Source of the DNA: Acidobacteriaceae bacterium
GTDB lineage: Bacteria; Acidobacteriota; Terriglobia; Terriglobales; Acidobacteriaceae
Direction of reading: 5' to 3'
Assembly: GCA_028283655.1 (NCBI GenBank)
Contig: JAPWKE010000003.1
Coordinates: 1,426,001-1,490,000, forward strand
DNA: 64,000 bases
The position numbers and the translations under genes are program-made. The notes beneath the pieces are model-generated. The model was not told the origin of the DNA, did no database searches, and saw only the letters and a program-made list of their open reading frames with translations. Of this stretch, positions 17,456 through 27,674 are shown in pieces (position 1 is the first letter of the stretch; each line of letters begins with the position of its first letter).

Positions 17456-20400
17456 CGTCCTCACATTCCCTTCGCTGCAAAACGACGACAGCGCGGCACG
17501 ACGCCTTGCGCTCGACACACAGCGCAGCTTCATTGTGGAAGCGCCTGCGGGATCGGGCAAAACGGGGCTGATGGTGCAGCGGTTCCTGCGTCTTCTGCTC
17601 GACCCCAACGTCAGTGCCGCGGACGAAGTTCTTGCAATCACCTTCACGCGAAAGGCTACCGCAGAGCTTGCGGAACGCGTGCTGGAGCAGCTTCGCAACG
17701 CTGCGGGGGGCGCGCCGCTCGCGGAAGACGCCCAGGAGTTCGAGCGAGAGCTGCGCCACTCCGCGCTGCAGGTGCTGGAGCGCGACCGACAAGGTGGCTG
17801 GCGGCTGCTCGAAGGCGCACAACGACTCAACATTCGCTCGATTGACTCTGTCTGCGCGGCGATTGCGAACTCTGTGCCGGTGCTTTCGGGCTCCGGCGGA
17901 GAGCGTACGCCGGTGCAATCGGCCGAAGCGCTTTATCTGCTGGCCGCGAGGCGTACGTCCTTCCATCTTGGCGGCCAGGATGCGCGGCTTCATGCTGCCC
18001 TGCGAACGGTTTTGCTGCATCGCGGTGGCAAGCTCAACGACATGGAGCGGTTGATCGCCAACATGCTCTCGATGCGTGAGCAGTGGGGCGAGCTTGTGCC
18101 ACTCGATGCGGCCTCGCTCAGTGAGGACCGCCTCGATACCGAGGTGCGCCCGAGGCTGGAAGCCTCGCTGGAATCGATCGCCTGCAATGGGCTTCAGCGG
18201 GCGCTGCAACTGATGCCGGACGACCTTCTTGCGGAGCTCACGCAGATGGCTCATCGTCACAGCGGGGAGCCCGGCTACGGCGGTCAGGATTCGCCGCTGG
18301 CAATCTGTGCCGGCAAACAAACGCCACCTGATGAGAGAGCGGAGACGCTTGATCATTGGCGCGCACTGATTCACCTGATCCTCAAATCCGATGGCGAGTG
18401 GCGTCGTTCTCTGGCCGTGTCGACGCTGAAGGTGAAGCTCCCCAAAGCCTCTGCCGATCGCCTGAAAGAGATCATCGCCGAGATCCAGCAGGACCGCCTA
18501 CAGGCAGCACTCACCGCAGTGATTCACCTTCCGCCGACTCGCTACTCTGACGAGGACTGGCATGTAGCAAAGGCGCTCTTTCTCGTGCTGCGACACGCTC
18601 TGGCAGAGCTCAAGGTCCTCTTCGCTGAACGCTCCGAGTGCGACTTCACCGAGCTTTCGATCGCAGCACGCGAGGCACTTTCCGCCGAACCGACACTGGC
18701 GGATACAGCGCTGACCAGCGGTTCAAGGCTGCGGCATTTGCTCGTCGACGAGATGCAGGACACCTCCGCCGCGCAGTACAACCTGCTTGAGCTGCTCACT
18801 CGTTCCTGGGACGGGCAATCGCAAACGCTCTTTCTTGTCGGCGACCCCAAGCAGTCGATCTATGCGTTTCGACAGGCCGATGTCACGCGCTTCCTGCGTA
18901 CGGTGCGCGAGGAGTGCATTGGAGATGTTCCGCTCACCGCGCTGCAACTCACGGCGAACTTCCGCTCGCAGGCTTTCATGGTGGAAGGCTTCAATGAAAC
19001 CTTCCAGCGCATTTTCCCTCCACCAAACGATGATGCTCTGCGCGGTCAGGCCTCCGATGTTCCCTTTGTCGCGGCGCTTCCCAAACGCTCTGCTGGTGAG
19101 CCCGACGCTTTCCACTGGCACACGACGGTTTTGACCAACGATGACACGGGCGCCAAGCCGAGCATGGCAGCGTACAAACGCAATGAAGCCAGTGAAGTTC
19201 GAAGCATTCTGCAGGCGTACCTCAGCGAGGCCCAACCGCAGCGGATCGCGGTGCTGGCACGCTCGCGTCCACATCTTACGGAGATCGCCAAGGAACTTCG
19301 CAAGCATCGCATTCCCTACCGCGCCGTGGAGATTGATTCGCTGGCCGAACGGCAGGAGGTGCTGGATGCCCTTGCCCTGACGAGAGCACTGCTACATCCT
19401 GCGGACCGCATTGCGTGGCTCTCTGTGCTGCATGCGCCCCCGTGCGGGCTGGGCATGGCCGACCTGCTTACACTTACCCGCGAAGGCCCGGAAGCAGACC
19501 GCCAGGCAACGGTAGGTGAGCTCGTTCGCAATCGCCTGCACCTGCTTTCGGAAGCAGGACAAGAGCGGCTGACGCGAGTATGGACGGTACTGGAAGCAGC
19601 GATGGAACGGCGAGGACAGATGCCGTGGTCTGCGTTAATCGAACGAAGCTGGCTTTCGCTCGGCTTCGACGCTCCGCTGCAACCCGACGAACGACGCAAC
19701 GCAGAGCGCTTCTTTGCGCTGCTGCGCGAGATCGAGCAACAGAACGATGGCCGACTCGATGCACAGACGGTGAGCACGCGGCTGGCAAAGCTCTACGCCG
19801 AAGCCGACACCACTCCTACGCAGATCGAGTTGATGACGATCCACAAATCGAAAGGGCTTGAGTGGGATGTCGTCCTGGTTCCCGGTCTTGAGCGTCGCCC
19901 GCCCATGCAGGGCCACGAGCTTCTTGACTGGTTGCAACTTGACGCCAACTCCGACGACGCAGGCACCGTGATCCTCGCGCCGGTTCATCGCAGCGGAGAA
20001 AAGGCCGGAGGCCTGGGCAGCTGGCTGCGTGGCGTACGCCAGCAGCGAGATGCTGCAGAGCGCAAGCGCCTCTTCTACGTGGCCTGCACTCGCGCCCGTG
20101 AAGCGCTTCATCTCTTCGCCATGCGGAAAGAGACGAAGGAGGGGTTGGGCAAAGCTGACTTTGGCAGCCTGCTGGAAGCGGTGGACACCGCAGCCATGCT
20201 GCACTTCCACCTCGAAGCGGAGCCACAGGATGCCTCCGCAAACGAGCCAGCGACCAACGTCCCGGCTTACGGACTTACGCTCGCGGCGGAAGCGGATTCC
20301 GCTGATCTGCCACGTCCGCAGTACCAGCGATTGCCCTCTGCGTTTGATCCTCTGGCACGCTTTAGCTCGAACGCAGCCAGTCGGCTCAGCTACGAGGCCG

Positions 20401-20990
20401 CTGCGGCTCCCCCGCTCTTTGCCCGGCCTGAAGGTTCGCTGGCGGCACGCGCGTTTGGCAATGTCGTTCACCGTTTTCTGGAGCTCTCTGCGAAGCGTTT
20501 GTCCGAGGGACTTTCCACGACGGCGCTTCAGGCCGAGTTGCCGCAATGGGAGCCTCGGCTTCTTGCCAGCCTTCGCAACGAAGGCCTGCCCTTCACCCTG
20601 GCGACGCGAGAGGCTCATCGAGCTTTGCGGGCGCTGCAAAAGACGATGCTCGATCCCACAGGGCTTTGGCTGCTGATGCCCCATGCCGCAGCAACCAGCG
20701 AGGCCGCCTTCACCTCCCAGGAGCAGACCGTGCGGGCCGATAGGGTCTTCCGCGCAGGCGCAGCCGTGGGACAGGATGGGGACGATTGTCTATGGATTGT
20801 GGACTTCAAAACGACAGAACAAGGAACGCGCTCCGACCAGGTCTTCCTCGAGGCAGAGCAAGAAAAGTACCGGGCCCAGCTCGAACGCTACGCCGAGGTT
20901 CTGCGCCGGTCTCCCCTGACGCCTGCCACTGTTTCCCTGGCGTTGTACTACCCGTTGTCCGGTCAGTTGATAGAGTGGTTTGCACCATAA
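17448..20990 (+). CDS. addA: AddA-like UvrD-family helicase-nuclease, 1180 aa
   Basis: Superfamily 1A helicase with a C-terminal nuclease. Motif I is EAPAGSGKTGL (K38). Motif Ia region ITFTRKATAELAERV, motif II LLVDEMQDTSAAQYN, motif III GDPKQSIYAFRQAD, motif IV LTANFRSQ and motif V MTIHKSKGLEWDVV are all present. The last 300 residues hold a PD-(D/E)XK nuclease with LWIVDFKTTEQGT. The ATG at 17448 follows an AGGAGGGT site and overlaps the AddB-type stop, implying translational coupling. Together the two act in recombinational repair of DNA breaks (family knowledge). A longer frame from 17400 lies inside addB and is not needed. Confidence 0.92.
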   Translation: MSNVLTFPSLQNDDSAARRLALDTQRSFIVEAPAGSGKTGLMVQRFLRLLLDPNVSAADEVLAITFTRKATAELAERVLEQLRNAAGGAPLAEDAQEFERELRHSALQVLERDRQGGWRLLEGAQRLNIRSIDSVCAAIANSVPVLSGSGGERTPVQSAEALYLLAARRTSFHLGGQDARLHAALRTVLLHRGGKLNDMERLIANMLSMREQWGELVPLDAASLSEDRLDTEVRPRLEASLESIACNGLQRALQLMPDDLLAELTQMAHRHSGEPGYGGQDSPLAICAGKQTPPDERAETLDHWRALIHLILKSDGEWRRSLAVSTLKVKLPKASADRLKEIIAEIQQDRLQAALTAVIHLPPTRYSDEDWHVAKALFLVLRHALAELKVLFAERSECDFTELSIAAREALSAEPTLADTALTSGSRLRHLLVDEMQDTSAAQYNLLELLTRSWDGQSQTLFLVGDPKQSIYAFRQADVTRFLRTVREECIGDVPLTALQLTANFRSQAFMVEGFNETFQRIFPPPNDDALRGQASDVPFVAALPKRSAGEPDAFHWHTTVLTNDDTGAKPSMAAYKRNEASEVRSILQAYLSEAQPQRIAVLARSRPHLTEIAKELRKHRIPYRAVEIDSLAERQEVLDALALTRALLHPADRIAWLSVLHAPPCGLGMADLLTLTREGPEADRQATVGELVRNRLHLLSEAGQERLTRVWTVLEAAMERRGQMPWSALIERSWLSLGFDAPLQPDERRNAERFFALLREIEQQNDGRLDAQTVSTRLAKLYAEADTTPTQIELMTIHKSKGLEWDVVLVPGLERRPPMQGHELLDWLQLDANSDDAGTVILAPVHRSGEKAGGLGSWLRGVRQQRDAAERKRLFYVACTRAREALHLFAMRKETKEGLGKADFGSLLEAVDTAAMLHFHLEAEPQDASANEPATNVPAYGLTLAAEADSADLPRPQYQRLPSAFDPLARFSSNAASRLSYEAAAAPPLFARPEGSLAARAFGNVVHRFLELSAKRLSEGLSTTALQAELPQWEPRLLASLRNEGLPFTLATREAHRALRALQKTMLDPTGLWLLMPHAAATSEAAFTSQEQTVRADRVFRAGAAVGQDGDDCLWIVDFKTTEQGTRSDQVFLEAEQEKYRAQLERYAEVLRRSPLTPATVSLALYYPLSGQLIEWFAP

Positions 20991-21139
20991 GTCATGCCCC
21001 ATTCCGGGAAAGTAATGACACGCTAGATGCAGCCGTTTCTTCGCTCTGAAATGGTATCCTCGGGACACATTCGAGCTTGCCCGGAGCAGGATGTTTCGTT
21101 CTACCGGCTAAAGGAATCGTCAAGGAAAGGAGCGTATCG

Positions 21140-21550
21140 ATGTCAAACAAAAGTGGTCCGCTCGTTCTTTGTGTCGATGACGAGCGGGTTGGGTTGCAGG
21201 TTCGCAAACTTCTGTTGGAACGAGCGGGATATCGTGTGCTGACAGCTCTCGATGGCCCGACCGGGATTGACGTCTTCAAGAAACAGCCTGTCGAAGCGGT
21301 TGTCCTCGACTTTGCCATGCCCGGCATGAACGGGGGCGAGGTTGCTGCCGCGATGAAGCAGGCGAAACCGAAGGTACCGATCCTCTTGCTCAGCGCCTAC
21401 CTGGGGCTCACCCCGGAGATCACGTCGCTGGTCAACGTCTATATGACCAAGGGAGAGGGAGCACCGGCGCTGCTCGAAAAGCTGGGGCGGCTTTTCCCCC
21501 AGACGCCGAAACAGCCCCCGACGTCAGTAGAGAGTGCTGAACTGCCGTGA
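21140..21550 (+). CDS. Single-domain response regulator, 136 aa
   Basis: Receiver domain only: acidic pair in LCVDDERVG, phosphoacceptor D57 in VVLDFAMPGMNG, and the conserved lysine in MTKGEG. There is no output domain, only a short proline-rich tail. The start at 21140 is set by an AAGGAAAGGAG site. Its stop overlaps the GTG start of the histidine kinase (GTGA), so both are made together and this is probably the kinase's partner. It may act by protein contact or as a phosphate sink. Confidence 0.9.
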   Translation: MSNKSGPLVLCVDDERVGLQVRKLLLERAGYRVLTALDGPTGIDVFKKQPVEAVVLDFAMPGMNGGEVAAAMKQAKPKVPILLLSAYLGLTPEITSLVNVYMTKGEGAPALLEKLGRLFPQTPKQPPTSVESAELP

Positions 21551-23304
21551 ACCTTTCGCAGCTCAACCGAACACTCCTGCAGGTGCTTTTGCTGCCGGTT
21601 GCAGCTCTGCTGATCATCGCAGCCGTGTTCGTGTGGCAGATTGTTTCTGCGGTTCACACCGTTGAGCGAATCCAACACGCCGACCGCAATATCTCTTACA
21701 GCGTTGCCATCATGCTTCACCTTACGGAGCAGGAAACGGCCCTGCGCGGCTATCAGATTACCGGCAACGAAATCTTCCTGCAGCCTTACACCTTTGCCGA
21801 GCAGCCGCTGCAAAGAGGATTTGCCGCTCTCCGCACGGGCCTGAGCGCACTCCACGAATCCACCCAGATCGTCGATCGAATCAACGCTGACAATCAGGCA
21901 TACCGCAAAGAGATCGCAGAGCCGCTCATCGCCGCGGTACGGGCGGGCGAGTACACCTCGGATCCAGGGCTGAACCTTCGCGAAAAAGCGCGCATGGATT
22001 ACCTGGTACGTGAAACGCGTACCCTCACGCTGTCTCAGCGAGATGTGCGCGACCAAGCCGTTGCGGACTTCCACACAACGGTCAGGCATACGATCGAAGC
22101 TTCCATCGGCCTCGCTATTGCGATCGGGTTGATGGTCGGTGTCTTTTCACGAGGTCAACTGCGCGCCGTCTCCACCGCGTTCCAAACAGCCGTTGAAGCC
22201 CTGCGACGGAATGCCCTTGAAGCCAGTGACTCAGAACAGCGCCTTCGCACCGTTCTGACCTCTATCGCCGATGGCGTAATTGTGTGTGATCGTGATGGAC
22301 GGGTCGAAATGCTCAACACGGTGGCGCAGGAGCTGACGGGTTACTCTCAGGCGCAGTCTCTGCGTCGTCCACTGGATGAAATTCTGCCACTGCTGCACGA
22401 GGAGACAAAGGCCCCTGTTTCTTCGCTGAACATCACGGCCCACGAGTACGGGTCATTTGCTGGCAGCCTGAGCTACGCGCTTCTGCGAAAGCAGGACGAG
22501 CTCACGAAAACGCTGCTGGAGTACAGCGTTTCTCCCATCTTTGACAATCATCATCGGCCTGCCGGAGCCGTCATTGTCTTCCGCGACATCACCGAGCAGC
22601 GGCAAACGCAGCATGCTCTGCTTGCCAGCGAAAAGCTCGCCGTTGCAGGCAGGCTCGCAGCTACGATCGCACACGAGATTCACAATCCTCTCGACGCCGT
22701 CATCAACCTGCTCTACCTGCTGCGCAACAATCCTGCACCCGAAGAACAGCGAGAGTTCCTCGACATGGCATCGAACGAACTCGACCGCGTCGCGCAGATA
22801 AGCCGAGCCATGCTGGGGATGTACCGGGAATCAAAGATTCCGGTTGCCGTGGAAATGACCTCCCTGCTCCGGAGTCTTCTGCTTCTTCTGGACCACCATC
22901 TGGAGCAAGCTGGCGTTACCGTTGAAACCAGGCTGCTGCCTGAAGCGACGATCATGGGGTATCCCGCAGAGCTGCGCCAGGTCTTCACCAACCTGCTGAC
23001 AAACGCTCTCGATGTTTCGCCCAGAGGTTCAAAGCTCATCGTCTCCATGGATGCGTCAAGCGATCCAGAAGGCGTCATGATTACAGTCGAAGACAGCGGT
23101 CCGGGAATTCCCGCCGAGGTTCTGGCTCATCTCTTCCAGCCCTTCTTTACAACGAAGGGCGAGCAAGGAACGGGGCTGGGTCTCTGGGTCAGCCGCGGCA
23201 TCGTCGAAAAGCACAGAGGCCACGTTGACATTGAAACCAGCATGGAGAAAGACCAGCACGGCACCAAGCTGATCGTGACCCTCCCCGCAGCCCGCACGTC
23301 CTAA
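21547..23304 (+). CDS. CHASE3-PAS sensor histidine kinase, 585 aa
   Basis: Membrane histidine kinase starting at a GTG overlapping the response regulator stop. Domain order: TM1 at about 10-32, a CHASE3-type extracytoplasmic helical domain up to about 175 (EQETALRGYQITGNEIFLQPY is the family hallmark), TM2 at about 178-200, PAS at about 225-345 (VLTSIADGVIVCDRDGRVEML), HisKA with H376 in TIAHEIHNPLDAV, and HATPase_c with N, G1 (DSGPGIP) and G2 (GTGLGLWVSRG) boxes. It should autophosphorylate H376 and pass phosphate to D57 of the neighbouring regulator. The input signal is unknown. Confidence 0.93.
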   Translation: MNLSQLNRTLLQVLLLPVAALLIIAAVFVWQIVSAVHTVERIQHADRNISYSVAIMLHLTEQETALRGYQITGNEIFLQPYTFAEQPLQRGFAALRTGLSALHESTQIVDRINADNQAYRKEIAEPLIAAVRAGEYTSDPGLNLREKARMDYLVRETRTLTLSQRDVRDQAVADFHTTVRHTIEASIGLAIAIGLMVGVFSRGQLRAVSTAFQTAVEALRRNALEASDSEQRLRTVLTSIADGVIVCDRDGRVEMLNTVAQELTGYSQAQSLRRPLDEILPLLHEETKAPVSSLNITAHEYGSFAGSLSYALLRKQDELTKTLLEYSVSPIFDNHHRPAGAVIVFRDITEQRQTQHALLASEKLAVAGRLAATIAHEIHNPLDAVINLLYLLRNNPAPEEQREFLDMASNELDRVAQISRAMLGMYRESKIPVAVEMTSLLRSLLLLLDHHLEQAGVTVETRLLPEATIMGYPAELRQVFTNLLTNALDVSPRGSKLIVSMDASSDPEGVMITVEDSGPGIPAEVLAHLFQPFFTTKGEQGTGLGLWVSRGIVEKHRGHVDIETSMEKDQHGTKLIVTLPAARTS

Positions 23305-23312
23305 GCCGATGG

Positions 23313-24347
23313 CTAGCTGCTAAGCGCCTTCAGCGCAGTCACGAGCTTTTCGCACGCCAGCGCACAATCGCTATCGCTGACATCCAGATGTGTCACCAAG
23401 CGCACAGCGTGTGGTCCGATCGCACTCACCAACACACCGGCTTCTTTCAACGCAGCTACGAGCGCAAAGGCATCGCCACCGTTAGCCAGTTCGAAGACCA
23501 CAATGTTCGTCTGCACGCGCTCCACGTCGATGCGAACGGCAGGCGATGTGGCAACGGCTTCCGCCAGCAGCCGCGCATTGCGGTGATCGTCTGCAATGCG
23601 TGCGGGCATCTCTTCGAGCGCGATCAAGCCAGCAGCCGCAAGAATTCCCGCTTGCCGCATGCCGCCGCCGAGCGCTTTGCGATACGAACGGGCCCTGTCC
23701 ATCAACTCCTTGGAGCCAACAAGCATCGAGCCCACCGGGGCTCCCAGCCCCTTCGACAGGCAGAACATCACCGTGTCGAAGCCCGAGGTCAGGCTCTTCA
23801 CGTCAGAGTTCAGCGCAGCTGCCGCGTTGAAGATGCGAGCGCCGTCGCAGTGCGTGCGCAGGCCAGCAGCCTTCGCCCCTGCCCAAATGCGCTGCAGTTC
23901 CTCCAGCGGCGTAACAATCCCGCCTGCCATGTTGTGCGTGTTTTCGATCCACACCAGCGCGGTCTGCGCCTTGTAGTAGATCTTCGGCGCAATCGCCTTC
24001 GCAATGCTCTCCCAACGCAGGACGCCCTGGTCCGCTGGAACCGTGCGTGGAACGCAGCCAGCAAACGCCGCAACCATCGCCATCTCCCAATCAATGAGGT
24101 GCGCGCGCGACTCGCAGATGATCTCCTGCCCGTGCTCGGTATGCAGGCGTGCGGCGATCGTGTTGCCCATCGAGCCGGTGGGCAGAAACAATGCGGCTTC
24201 GCGGCCAAAGATTTCAGCCGCCCGCGCTTCCAAACGGTTGATCGTCGGGTCTTCGCCGTACACGTCGTCGCCGACTTCCGCCGTGGCCATGGCGCGTCGC
24301 ATCGCTTCGCTGGGACGGGTCACGGTATCGCTACGCAGATCAATCAT
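23313..24347 (-). CDS. ltaE: Low-specificity L-threonine aldolase, 344 aa
   Basis: PLP fold-type I enzyme that cleaves L-threonine or allo-threonine to glycine and acetaldehyde. The N-terminus MIDLRSDTVTRPSEAMR is diagnostic. PLP-binding features are GDDVYGEDPT, THCDGARIFNAA and the Schiff-base lysine K199 in FCLSKGLGAPVGS. The start at 24347 gives the standard length; a longer frame to 24449 overlaps the HemW-like gene and is unnecessary. Its start lies 21 bases downstream of the HemW-like stop on the same strand, so cotranscription is likely. Confidence 0.93.
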   Translation of the reverse strand: MIDLRSDTVTRPSEAMRRAMATAEVGDDVYGEDPTINRLEARAAEIFGREAALFLPTGSMGNTIAARLHTEHGQEIICESRAHLIDWEMAMVAAFAGCVPRTVPADQGVLRWESIAKAIAPKIYYKAQTALVWIENTHNMAGGIVTPLEELQRIWAGAKAAGLRTHCDGARIFNAAAALNSDVKSLTSGFDTVMFCLSKGLGAPVGSMLVGSKELMDRARSYRKALGGGMRQAGILAAAGLIALEEMPARIADDHRNARLLAEAVATSPAVRIDVERVQTNIVVFELANGGDAFALVAALKEAGVLVSAIGPHAVRLVTHLDVSDSDCALACEKLVTALKALSS

Positions 24348-24367
24348 CTTCACCACTTCAACGCTCC

Positions 24368-25576
24368 TCAAACTTTCGCCACAACGTCTTCGAGCAACCG
24401 CCCGAACACGTCGTTTGAAACCAACTGTCCTCGCCGGGTAAGCCGCCATCGGCCCTCCGACACATCCATCAGCCCTTCGGCACGTAACTCTTCTGCGGCC
24501 AGGGCAACACCTTCAACTCGATCACCAAACACCGCTCGCAGATCTCGCTCGTCGATGCCATCCAGCATCCGCAGCCCGAGAAAGACACTCTCCTCAAAGG
24601 CCGCATCGGCATCCACAAGCTGCGGTAGTGTGCGGCTTCCCAGAGCATAGCTGGCGAGATCATCGCTGTTGGCAAATCGCAGATCGCCGCCGCTGGCTGC
24701 GTGCAGCATGGAGTGAGCATCCAGCCCCAGGCCAAGGTACGGCGCTCGTTGCCAGTACTTGCGATTGTGCCGAGAGACAAAGCCTTCGCGGCCAAAGTTC
24801 GAGATCTCATACTGCGTGAACCCTGCTTGCGGCAGACGTTCGCAGGCCTGCTCGTACATCGCAGCCGAAACTTCTTCGCTCGCCACAAACGGCGCGCTGA
24901 AGCGGGCTCCGCCCTTCAGCACCTCACGCCCCAGCCGCGAGTCTTCATCGACCTCCAGCATGTAGACGCTCACATGCTGCACGTCGGACTCATCCACCGC
25001 CTGCAGCGACTCCTGCCAGCTCGCCATCGTCTGGAGCGGCAGCCCGGCGATCAGGTCCATCCCGACGTTGCCCATACCGGCTTCACGCAGCCGGGCAAAC
25101 TCTGCAAAGCAATCCTCTGCGGTGTGCGTTCGTCCCACGGCGGCACTCTCGGCGTTCACAAAGGATTGCACCCCAAGGCTCACGCGGTTGACACCTTCGC
25201 GCATCGCGGCTTCCAGCGAAGCTTCGCCGATCTGCCCAGGGGCAGCCTCCAGCGTGATTTCAGCGCCCGGAACGAGCGTGAAGCTCTCGCGCATCGCCGC
25301 AAAGACAGCGGCAAACTGCTGCGGCTCCAACAGGCTCGGCGTCCCACCGCCGAAGTACACGGTGTCTACAACCTCCGGCAGCAATGCTCCCAACCGCTCC
25401 GCGCTCTGCCTTGCCGAGCGAATTTCTGCCGTCAGCGACTGGATATATGAGGCCATCGCAGCATCGGTGCCCACACCGCTGGCAAAATTGCAGAACGAAC
25501 ACTTGTGGCGGCAAAACGGCACACTGATGTAGAGCCCCAACGGCACGTTTTTGCGGCTATCACTCACATTTCCCAT
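24368..25576 (-). CDS. hemW: HemW-like radical SAM protein, 402 aa
   Basis: Radical SAM enzyme of the coproporphyrinogen III oxidase-like HemW group, cytoplasmic. The [4Fe-4S] ligands are C22, C26 and C29 (CRHKCSFC, CX3CX2C). Family segments include VDTVYFGGGTPSLL, GVNRVSLGVQSF and MDLIAGLPLQT; a HemW_C-like wing domain ends the protein. Without the fourth cysteine layout of HemN it is more likely a heme chaperone or storage protein than the anaerobic oxidase itself. I choose ATG 25576; ATG 25588 is also possible. It is divergent from the ABC exporter at 25623. Confidence 0.88.
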   Translation of the reverse strand: MGNVSDSRKNVPLGLYISVPFCRHKCSFCNFASGVGTDAAMASYIQSLTAEIRSARQSAERLGALLPEVVDTVYFGGGTPSLLEPQQFAAVFAAMRESFTLVPGAEITLEAAPGQIGEASLEAAMREGVNRVSLGVQSFVNAESAAVGRTHTAEDCFAEFARLREAGMGNVGMDLIAGLPLQTMASWQESLQAVDESDVQHVSVYMLEVDEDSRLGREVLKGGARFSAPFVASEEVSAAMYEQACERLPQAGFTQYEISNFGREGFVSRHNRKYWQRAPYLGLGLDAHSMLHAASGGDLRFANSDDLASYALGSRTLPQLVDADAAFEESVFLGLRMLDGIDERDLRAVFGDRVEGVALAAEELRAEGLMDVSEGRWRLTRRGQLVSNDVFGRLLEDVVAKV

Positions 25577-25622
25577 TCTTTCACGCATCGTGGGCACGGC
25601 TTCTACAATCAAAGAGAGACCG

Positions 25623-27608
25623 ATGGCAGACCAGAAGCAGAGCCCCGAAAAAACCAAAGCAAAAAAGCGCCCCGGCATCGACGACGATGTCGCAGGAAAA
25701 GTCTATGACAGCGTGCTGACACGCCGTCTGCTCGGCTATCTGCGCCCGTACACGCTGCAAGCCGTCGTCTCTGCGATCGCCATCTTCATCAAGGCGCTCT
25801 CCGACGTTTTTGGCCCCTACCTGGTGAAGGTCGCCGTCGACACGTATCTTGCCCCGACCGGCTCGCCGGGGTGGCTGGGCCGCCATCTCTCGCGCAACGC
25901 CACGACCGGCGTCACGCAGATCGGCATGCTGTATCTCGCCGCACTGCTGCTCAGCTTCGGCCTGGAGTTCGTGCAGACCTACCTGATGCAATGGACCGGG
26001 CAGCAGATCATGTTCGACCTGCGCAAGCAGATCTTCCGCCACATCCAGAGCCTGCACGTCGGCTTCTTCGACCGCAACCCGGTTGGCCGCCTTGTGACCC
26101 GTGTGACGTCAGATGTCGACGCGTTGAACGAGATGTTCACCTCCGGCGTGCTGGCCATCTTCGAAGATGTCTTCGCGCTGACGTTCATCGTCGTCATCAT
26201 GCTGCGTATGAGCTGGCCGCTCGCTCTGCTCACACTGGCCGTTATTCCTGGCATTCTCTATGCCACCAAGCTCTTCCGCGACCATGTGCGCGAAAGCTAC
26301 CGCCGCCAGCGCGCCGCCACCGCCAAGATCAACTCCTTCACGCAGGAGTATGTCTCCGGCATGAGCATTGTGCAGATCTTCAACCGCGAAAAGCGCGCGT
26401 TCTCAGACTTCTCCGCCGTCAACCAAGAGAATAAGGTCGCCTGGACCGACGCCATCTTCGCGTACGCGCTCTACTATCCCGTCGTCGAGTTCCTCAGCTC
26501 CATCGCCATCGCCCTCGTGCTCTGGCAGGGTGGTCTGGCGGTCATGCGTAATACGAATTCGATCGCCGCGCACCATCTCGCCAGCGGCATCTTCAGCACC
26601 GTCACCATCGGTGTGCTGATCGCGTTCATCCAGTACGCCCAGCGCTTCTTCCGCCCGATTCAAGACCTGAGCGACAAGTACAACATCCTGCAGGCCGCCA
26701 TGGCCGCCGCCGAGCGCGTCTTCAAGCTCATCGACACGGATACGGATATCGCAGCGCCAATGTCCCCTGCGCAAGGCAACGGCAGCGGACGCATCGAGTT
26801 CCGCAACGTCTGGTTCACCTATCAGCAACTGAGCGATGACCAGCTCGCGGCCTTGCCGCAGCTCTCAACATCCTCCTCCATCCTGCCCGCCATCCTTGCG
26901 GACGTTGAGTGGATTCTCCGTGGCGTCTCCTTCACCGTCGCCCCCGACAACACCGCTGCCATTGTCGGCCACACCGGCGCGGGTAAGACCACCATCACCG
27001 CGCTGATGATGCGCTTCTACGACGTTCAGGCCGGGCAGGTCCTCATCGACGACGTCGACGTTCGTGAGCAGGACATCACGGCCCTGCGCCGCCGCTTCGG
27101 CGTGGTACTGCAGGACCCGTTCCTCTTCTCCGGTACCATCGCGCAGAATATCCGGCTCGGCTCCAACTGGATCACCGACGACGAAGTCGAGAACGCGGCA
27201 GAACAGGTCAACGTCGCAGACTTCATCCGCACGCTACCTGCCGGCTTCTCCGAACCCGTGCTCGAACGCGGCTCCACGCTCTCAACCGGCCAAAAGCAGC
27301 TCATCAGCTTTGCCCGTGCGCTCGCGCACCAGCCCGGCATCCTCATCCTCGACGAGGCCACCAGCTCCGTTGACACCGAGACAGAACTGCGCGTCCGCTC
27401 GGCGATCGAACGGCTCATCACAGGCCGCACCAGCGTGATGATCGCGCATCGTCTCAGCACCGTGCAACGTGCCGACACTATCCTCGTCATGCACAAGGGA
27501 CAGCTCCATGAGCAAGGCACTCACCAGGAGTTGCTGGCGCTTCGCGGACTTTATTACAAGCTCTACCAGCTTCAGTACAAGGACCAGGAACTCGCCGCAG
27601 CCGACTAA
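25623..27608 (+). CDS. ABC exporter, fused permease-ATPase, 661 aa
   Basis: MsbA/MdlB-like half transporter. Six transmembrane helices lie at about residues 30-340 (with the HVGFFDRNPVGRLVTRVTSD coupling region), then the ATPase. Walker A is GHTGAGKTT with K455, Walker B ILILDEATSSVD, and the H-loop is in MIAHRLS. The ABC signature is LSTGQ instead of LSGGQ. A 30-residue insert (QLSDDQLAALPQLSTSSSIL region) sits just after the first ATPase strand, before the second. Start 25623 follows AAAGAGAGACC. It must dimerise to transport; the substrate is unknown. Confidence 0.9.
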   Translation: MADQKQSPEKTKAKKRPGIDDDVAGKVYDSVLTRRLLGYLRPYTLQAVVSAIAIFIKALSDVFGPYLVKVAVDTYLAPTGSPGWLGRHLSRNATTGVTQIGMLYLAALLLSFGLEFVQTYLMQWTGQQIMFDLRKQIFRHIQSLHVGFFDRNPVGRLVTRVTSDVDALNEMFTSGVLAIFEDVFALTFIVVIMLRMSWPLALLTLAVIPGILYATKLFRDHVRESYRRQRAATAKINSFTQEYVSGMSIVQIFNREKRAFSDFSAVNQENKVAWTDAIFAYALYYPVVEFLSSIAIALVLWQGGLAVMRNTNSIAAHHLASGIFSTVTIGVLIAFIQYAQRFFRPIQDLSDKYNILQAAMAAAERVFKLIDTDTDIAAPMSPAQGNGSGRIEFRNVWFTYQQLSDDQLAALPQLSTSSSILPAILADVEWILRGVSFTVAPDNTAAIVGHTGAGKTTITALMMRFYDVQAGQVLIDDVDVREQDITALRRRFGVVLQDPFLFSGTIAQNIRLGSNWITDDEVENAAEQVNVADFIRTLPAGFSEPVLERGSTLSTGQKQLISFARALAHQPGILILDEATSSVDTETELRVRSAIERLITGRTSVMIAHRLSTVQRADTILVMHKGQLHEQGTHQELLALRGLYYKLYQLQYKDQELAAAD

Positions 27609-27674
27609 ACTGCCTATAGCAAGCTCTTATAACGCGCTGCAACTCCCTGTTGGCGCGGTAACATCGGAAGCATC

